This document shows positions 28,976 to 34,817 of a stretch of DNA of 34,817 nucleotides, in pieces (the stretch's first letter is position 1; each line of letters starts with the position of its first letter). The stretch spans positions 1 through 34,817 of the forward strand of contig NZ_MVHF01000066.1 in NCBI RefSeq assembly GCF_002086485.1. The letters run 5' to 3'. This DNA comes from Mycobacterium aquaticum. GTDB lineage: Bacteria > Actinomycetota > Actinomycetes > Mycobacteriales > Mycobacteriaceae. The notes under the pieces are model-generated. The model searched no databases. It was not told where the DNA came from and saw only the letters and a list, made by a program, of their open reading frames with translations. The position numbers were made by a program, and so were the translations under genes.

Positions 28976-29872
28976 TTATCGCGTGCGGCCCCGCAATGTT
29001 TCGGAGTCCAGCGCTTCGAGCAGGGTGTCACACACACCGAGCAGCCGGGCCCGCAGCGGAGCGGCCCGCTCGGCGATGTCCTGCTGGGCGCGCACGTATT
29101 CGGCCCGCCCGGCAGGCGTTTCGATGGCGATCGGTGCGAAACCGTAGTCGTCGAGGTCGTACGGGCTGGCCCGCATGTCGACGGCGCGTGCCTCGGCGGC
29201 CAGCTCCAGGGCGTCCATGACCAGCTCGGAGGCCACCAGCGGGCCCAGCTTGTAGGCCCACTTGTAGCAGTCCATGGCGGCATGAATGCAGCCCGGCTGT
29301 TCGGTGCGGATCTGCGTCTCGCGGCTCAGTGGCTGCTCGTTGCGGGGGACGGCGGGTTCGGTGAAAAACCGGAACGCGTCGAAGTGGCTGCAGCGCAACG
29401 GCAGCGAGTCGACGACGGCATCGGTTCCGGCGGCGCCGAGCCGCAGCGGCACCTGACCGTGCCGCTTCTCCGGCGTGCGGTACACCATGGCCCACTCGTG
29501 CAGGCCGAAGCAGTTCAGCCGCGGCGGGCGGGTCGCCGTCGCGTGCAGCAGCTGCGCGATGAACCGGACCGTGTCCGCGCGTGCACTCAGATGCGTCGGC
29601 GTCACCCCGACCCCGGCTCCACGACTGCCGTAGCCGCTCGCGCCGAGATAACGCCGCGCCGCCGGGCCACCGAGCACGACGCCGAACCCCGGGTGCCAGC
29701 GGCGCAGTTGGCGCGGCCGCAGGCTGTAGTAGGTGAACAGGAAATCCCACACCGGATGCGCCTGGCCGTGTTCCTGGCGGCGCAGGTGGGGCTTCAGGAA
29801 TCGGTCGGCGCGGCTGCGGTGCCGCTGCTCCCGTTCGGTCCAGTCCGCCTCGTCGAGCACCAGCTCAGACAC
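28976..29872 (-). CDS. Conserved actinobacterial protein, often labelled 3-methyladenine DNA glycosylase
   Basis: A 298-aa cytosolic protein. The N-terminal block HPVWDFLFTYYSLRPRQLRRWHPG (about residues 40-63) and LNCFGLHEWAMVYR are strongly conserved in an actinobacterial family that databases often name 3-methyladenine DNA glycosylase. I see no AlkA-type helix-hairpin-helix or other proven glycosylase motif, so the name should be treated as provisional. Further features are LRCSHFDAFRFFTEPA and QPGCIHAAMDCYKWAYKLGP, with several Cys and His that could bind metal. The GTG at 29872 overlaps the 3' end of the DUF21-CBS gene by 8 nt, suggesting one transcript. No signal peptide is present. Confidence 0.75.
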   Translation of the reverse strand: MSELVLDEADWTEREQRHRSRADRFLKPHLRRQEHGQAHPVWDFLFTYYSLRPRQLRRWHPGFGVVLGGPAARRYLGASGYGSRGAGVGVTPTHLSARADTVRFIAQLLHATATRPPRLNCFGLHEWAMVYRTPEKRHGQVPLRLGAAGTDAVVDSLPLRCSHFDAFRFFTEPAVPRNEQPLSRETQIRTEQPGCIHAAMDCYKWAYKLGPLVASELVMDALELAAEARAVDMRASPYDLDDYGFAPIAIETPAGRAEYVRAQQDIAERAAPLRARLLGVCDTLLEALDSETLRGRTR

Positions 29873-30915
29873 GGTGGGTCCCGTCGCGCACGGTCCCGAC
29901 GAGGTCCTCGACCAGGTCCTCCAGCGCCACCATGGCGGTGACGGCGCCGTCGGCCGCGTCATCGGTGACCAATGCCAGGTGGCTGTTGCTGCGCCGCAGC
30001 CGCGACAACGCGTCGGGCACCGGAAGGGACGCGGGCACCTGTGGCAGCGGCCGCACCATCGACACGTCGAGAACGGCCTCGGGATCGTCGACCTCCGGCA
30101 GCACGTCCTTGATGTGCAGGTAGCCGATGAACTCGCCGAACGAATCGGCCACCGGGAAGCGGGAGTAACCGGTTTCGGCGAGTGCCCGCTCGACGTCGCC
30201 GACCGTCGGGCCCGAGCCGGGGGCGGCGACGCGGATGGCGTGCATCTCCGACAGCGGCATCGCGACATCGGCGACCTTGCGGGTCCGGGTCTGCAATGCC
30301 CGGGTCAGCCGCAGGTGCTCCTCGGCGTCGAGCAGGCCCTCCGAGAGGGATTCGGCGATCATCTCCGAGAGCTCGACGGTCGAGACCGCGGACTCCAGCT
30401 CGTCGCGGGTCTCGACCCGGAACAGACGCAGCGTGGCGTTGGCGCACCAGTTGTAGAACGCGATGAACGGCCGGGCCGCGCGGATGTACACCAGATACGT
30501 CGGGATCAGCAGCATGGCCGCCGACTCCGGGCCTGCGATCGCGATGTTCTTCGGCACCATCTCGCCGAGCAGTACGTGCAGTGTCACCACGATCGCCAGC
30601 GACACGATGAACGACACCGTGTGCAGTACCGCGTCGGACACCCCGACGAGCTCGAACGGTTTGGACAGCAGATGGGCCACCGCGGGCTCGCCGACGCGGC
30701 CAAGCAGGATCGAACAGATCGTGATGCCCAGCTGCGATCCGGCGAGCATGAGTGACAGGTTCTCGCCGGCGCGGATCACGGTCACCGCACTGTGTTTGCC
30801 CTGCTCGGCCAGCGCCTGCAGCCGGTCGCGGCGCGCCGAGATGAGTGCGAACTCCGAAGCCACGAAGAACGCGTTGGCTGCCAGCAGCACGATCGTGAGC
30901 AGCACGCCGAAGACG

Positions 30916-30923
<8 letters not shown>
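29865..30923 (-). CDS. CNNM/HlyC-type DUF21-CBS membrane protein without CorC domain (Rv1841c-like)
   Basis: A 352-aa membrane protein. Residues 1-190 form the DUF21 (CNNM) transmembrane domain, with hydrophobic segments at about 5-25, 55-75, 90-110 and 118-140 and the characteristic FFVASEFALISARRDRL. A CBS pair follows (about 205-345), with ISPF-like RFPVADSFGEFIGYLHIKD. It ends there, so it lacks the C-terminal CorC_HlyC domain of its neighbour. The family includes Mg2+ exporters; the old name hemolysin is misleading. The ATG lies inside the last codons of the upstream paralogue (8-nt overlap), and its own stop overlaps the next gene, so the three are tightly coupled. Confidence 0.9.
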
Positions 30924-32285
<1,362 letters not shown>

Positions 32286-32289
<4 letters not shown>

Positions 32290-32507
32290 CGGGTCCTCGC
32301 CGGCGGGGCGCCGGGCAGAAGGCCCGGCCGACTAGTAGAGGGGTCGCCCGTGTCGGCGTCCGAAGCTGTCTGCTGTTCCGCGGAGAAGGCCGGTTCAGAA
32401 CCGGAGGCCTCAGCGGGTGCCTGCGGCACGTGAACCCTTTCGGTCGGATGGCGCAGCGAAATCTGGCCAGCAGTGAATGCGATGAGCGTCCATCTTATCG
32501 CGGCCAC
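32286..32507 (-). CDS. Possible small ORF coupled to the DUF21-CBS gene, 73 aa
   Basis: A GTG-started 73-codon frame upstream of the Rv1842c-like gene. Its stop overlaps that gene's ATG (ATGA at 32286-32289). The N-terminus MAAIRWTLIAFTAGQI is mildly hydrophobic; the rest is Pro/Ser/Ala/Glu-rich and disordered, with no recognisable domain. The frame covers most of an otherwise empty 233-nt gap. Its low-complexity composition is also what a chance GC-rich frame gives, so it is only a candidate. If expressed it could act as a leader controlling the ion-transporter genes. Confidence 0.3.
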
Positions 32508-32522
32508 GAGCAGCCGGTTGCG

Positions 32523-33959
32523 TCACCAACCGCTGGGCAGCGGATGCCCCTCGGCGAAACCGGCCGCCGACTGCACCCCGAGCACCACTTTCTCGTGCAG
32601 CTCGGGCAGGGTGGCAGCACCCACGTAGGTGCACGTGCTGCGCACGCCCGAGGTGATGTGGTCGAGCAGGTCCTCGACACCACCACGCGCGGGATCGAGC
32701 CCCATCCGGGAGGTCGAGATGCCTTCCTCGAACAGCGCCTTGCGGGCGCGGTCGAACTGGCTGTCGCCCGCGGTACGGGCTGCCACGGCGCGTTTGGACG
32801 CCATGCCGTAGCTCTCCTTGTACGGCCGGTCGTCGCGGTCGCGCAGCAGATCGCCGGGAGATTCGTAGGTGCCGGCGAACCACGAGCCGATCATCACGTT
32901 CGACGCGCCTGCGGCCAGCGCCAGCGCCACGTCCCGCGGATGACGCACCCCGCCGTCGGCCCACACGTGCGCACCGAGTTGCTTTGCCGCGGTGGCACAT
33001 TCGACCACAGCCGAGAACTGCGGCCGGCCCACGCCGGTCATCATCCGGGTGGTGCACATGGCGCCCGGGCCGACCCCGACCTTGACGATGGTCGCGCCTG
33101 CCTCGATCAGGTCGCGGGTGCCCTCGGCGGAGACCACGTTGCCCGCCGCCAGCGGTACACCGAGATCCAGCGACGCCACCGCCTTGATGGCGTCGAGCAT
33201 CTTGTGCTGGTGCCCGTGCGCGGTGTCGATGACGAGCAGATCGGCGCCTGCCTCGACCAGCGCGCGGGCCTTGCCCGCGACATCACCGTTGATACCGACG
33301 GCCGCGGCCACCCGCAGCCGCCCGGAGGCGTCGACCGCGGGCGCGTAGATGCCGGCCCGGATCGCACCGGTTCGGGTCAACACGCCGGCCAGGGTGCCGT
33401 CGGGCGCCGTGAGCACCGCGACATCGACCGGGGCATGTTCGAGCAGGTCGAACACCTGACGTGGTTCGGTGCCGACCGGGGCCGTCACGAAGTCGGACAA
33501 CCCGACGTCGCGGACCCGGGCGAACCGGTCGACCCCGGCGCAGCCGGCCTCGGTGACCAGCCCGATCGGTCGGCCCTCGAACGTCACCACCGCCGCGCCG
33601 TGGGCTCGCTTGTGGATCAGCGCCATTGCGTCGGACACCGAATCTTCCGGGCCGAGCACCACCGGGGTGTCCGCCACCAGATCGCGACTCTTGACGAACT
33701 GGACGGTGTCGGCCACCGCGGTGATCGGCAGGTCCTGGGGGAGCACCACGATGCCGCCGCGTCGCGCGATGGTCTCGGCCATCCGGCGACCTGCCACGGC
33801 CGTCATGTTCGCCACGACCACCGGAATGGTCGTGCCGGATCCGTCGACGGTGGACAGGTCGACATCGAAGCGGGACGCCACGTCCGACCGGCCGGGAACG
33901 ATGAACACATCGTTGTAGGTCAGGTCGTACGGCGGGGTGTGTCCATCCAGAAACTTCAC
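32523..33959 (-). CDS. guaB1: GuaB1, IMPDH-like GMP reductase with CBS pair
   Basis: A 478-aa enzyme of the IMP dehydrogenase/GMP reductase family. It starts LTYNDVFIVPG, has the TIM-barrel nucleotide-binding blocks (VVVANMTAVAGRRM, LLVIDTAHGH, KVGVGPGAMCTTRMMTGVG with catalytic Cys302) and an inserted CBS pair (about 91-205). In mycobacteria GuaB1 is reported to reduce GMP to IMP rather than do the IMPDH reaction, so it would balance purine pools. The GTG start matches the length of the M. tuberculosis protein. No ribosome site is seen, but TAGATT lies 7 nt upstream in the 14-nt gap after gnd, suggesting a leaderless internal start. Confidence 0.93.
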   Translation of the reverse strand: MKFLDGHTPPYDLTYNDVFIVPGRSDVASRFDVDLSTVDGSGTTIPVVVANMTAVAGRRMAETIARRGGIVVLPQDLPITAVADTVQFVKSRDLVADTPVVLGPEDSVSDAMALIHKRAHGAAVVTFEGRPIGLVTEAGCAGVDRFARVRDVGLSDFVTAPVGTEPRQVFDLLEHAPVDVAVLTAPDGTLAGVLTRTGAIRAGIYAPAVDASGRLRVAAAVGINGDVAGKARALVEAGADLLVIDTAHGHQHKMLDAIKAVASLDLGVPLAAGNVVSAEGTRDLIEAGATIVKVGVGPGAMCTTRMMTGVGRPQFSAVVECATAAKQLGAHVWADGGVRHPRDVALALAAGASNVMIGSWFAGTYESPGDLLRDRDDRPYKESYGMASKRAVAARTAGDSQFDRARKALFEEGISTSRMGLDPARGGVEDLLDHITSGVRSTCTYVGAATLPELHEKVVLGVQSAAGFAEGHPLPSGW

Positions 33960-33966
33960 GGCAACG

Positions 33967-33972
33967 AATCTA
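33967..33972 (-). promoter_or_regulatory. Possible leaderless -10 box of guaB1
   Basis: On the - strand TAGATT lies 7 nt before the GTG at 33959, inside the 14-nt gap between gnd and guaB1. There is no ribosome site. The distance is one nt longer than in the other cases. Confidence 0.35.
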
Positions 33973-33973
33973 C

Positions 33974-34817
33974 TCAGGCGGGGACTTCGCTGCGGTCGCC
34001 GCTCCAGAGGGTGTGGAATTTCTGGCCGGACTCGGCATCGGTGCGCCCGTAGGTGTGGGCGCCGAAGAAGTCGCGGAGGCCCTGGGTCAGCGCGGCGGGG
34101 AGGCGTTCGGTGCGCAGCGCGTCGTAGTACGACAGGGATGAGGAGAAGCCCGGGATCGGGATGCCGAGGGCGGTGGCGGTGATGACGACGCGGCGCCAGC
34201 TGTCGATGGCCGACTCGACCGCGTCGCGGAAGTACGGCGCGGCCAGCAGGGTCGCCAGCTCGGGTTCTTCGTCGAAGGCGTCCTTGATGCGGTTGAGGAA
34301 CTTGGCGCGGATGATGCAGCCGCCGCGCCAGATGGTGGCCAGGTCGCCGGGGGTGATGTTCCAGCCGTATTCGGCGCTGCCGGCCTGGATCTGGTTGAAC
34401 CCCTGGGCGTACGCGACGATCTTCGAGGCGTACAGGGCCTGGCGGACGTCTTCGATGAATTGCGTGCTGTCCGTTGGCTTGTCGCCGAGCTGTCCGGAAG
34501 CCAGCCCCACCGTGGCCTTGCGCTGCGGCACCGAGCCGGACAGCGCACGGGCGAACACCGCCTCGGCGATGCCGGTGACAGGCACCCCGAGGTCCAGTGC
34601 GGACTTGACGGTCCAGCGGCCGGTGCCCTTCTGCTCGGCCTCGTCGACGATGACGTCGACCAGCGGCTTGCCGGTCTTGGCGTCGACCTGGCGCAGCACC
34701 TCGGCGGTGATCTCGACCAGGTAGCTGTCGAGTTCGCCCTTGTTCCACTCGGCGAACACGTCGGCGATCTGCGGGGCGGTCAGGCCCAGGGCGTCGCGCA
34801 GCAGCTGGTAGGCCTCG
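33974..34817 (-). CDS. gnd: 6-phosphogluconate dehydrogenase, decarboxylating (5' end outside window)
   Basis: The C-terminal 281 codons of an NADP-type 6-phosphogluconate dehydrogenase of the pentose phosphate path, which makes ribulose-5-phosphate, CO2 and NADPH. The frame is open to the window edge (upstream residues EAYQLLRDALGLTAPQIADV continue it), so the start and the N-terminal Rossmann NADP domain lie beyond 34817. Visible are DEAEQKGTGRWTV, the WRGGCIIRAKFL helix and the tail GLRDFFGAHTYGRTD, which completes the active site of the partner subunit. Gene order with guaB1 suits gnd1 (Rv1844c) of M. tuberculosis. It precedes guaB1 by 14 bp. Confidence 0.95.
   Translation of the reverse strand, partial: EAYQLLRDALGLTAPQIADVFAEWNKGELDSYLVEITAEVLRQVDAKTGKPLVDVIVDEAEQKGTGRWTVKSALDLGVPVTGIAEAVFARALSGSVPQRKATVGLASGQLGDKPTDSTQFIEDVRQALYASKIVAYAQGFNQIQAGSAEYGWNITPGDLATIWRGGCIIRAKFLNRIKDAFDEEPELATLLAAPYFRDAVESAIDSWRRVVITATALGIPIPGFSSSLSYYDALRTERLPAALTQGLRDFFGAHTYGRTDAESGQKFHTLWSGDRSEVPA

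Overview
The window looks like chromosome from a mycobacterium, most likely a rapid grower (Mycolicibacterium type). The DNA is very GC-rich. GTG starts are frequent, and several genes appear to be leaderless, with a TANNNT -10 box 6 nt before the start codon. The gene order follows the M. tuberculosis Rv1815-Rv1844c segment as I recall it. Gene names come from protein motifs and this order; no database search was possible.

Left part (1-5200, mostly + strand): a secreted S1-type protease, a deazaflavin-type nitroreductase divergent from a TetR regulator, and an ArsR regulator overlapping an SRPBCC (AHSA1-like) gene. A perfect KstR-type operator then precedes a VOC-fold protein and a ketosteroid-dehydrogenase-like flavoprotein. 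Next come two tandem paralogous BacA/SbmA-type ABC transporters on the - strand (5201-9069), divergent from secA2.

Core + strand block (9141-20920): secA2, pgsA2, a DUF881 / small basic protein / DUF881 membrane cluster, gcvH, garA, the MerR regulator ftsR, a DUF151 nuclease-like protein, the MerR regulator resR, a tandem glycine riboswitch and gcvP. The block joins envelope and lipid functions with glycine cleavage and with GarA control of the 2-oxoglutarate/glutamate node. A 4 x 32-bp repeat made of chained micro-ORFs lies between garA and ftsR.

Accessory block (20936-23854, mostly - strand): a lipoprotein, a GH19-like muramidase/chitinase with an EspC-like helical N-terminus and a YxxxD type VII motif, an orphan 108-aa protein on the other strand, and a WxG-type helical protein ending in an NlpC/P60- or CHAP-like peptidase domain. 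It sits between the conserved gcvP and Rv1836c-like genes and is the best candidate here for an undescribed system: type VII-exported peptidoglycan hydrolases.

Right part (23928-34817, - strand): a membrane-anchored VWA/substrate-binding-like protein, malate synthase G (glcB), a small secreted protein, a conserved protein often labelled 3-methyladenine DNA glycosylase, two CNNM/HlyC-type DUF21-CBS membrane proteins in overlapping frames, guaB1 (GMP reductase type) and gnd (6-phosphogluconate dehydrogenase), which runs off the window end. No tRNA, rRNA, CRISPR array, insertion sequence or prophage was found.
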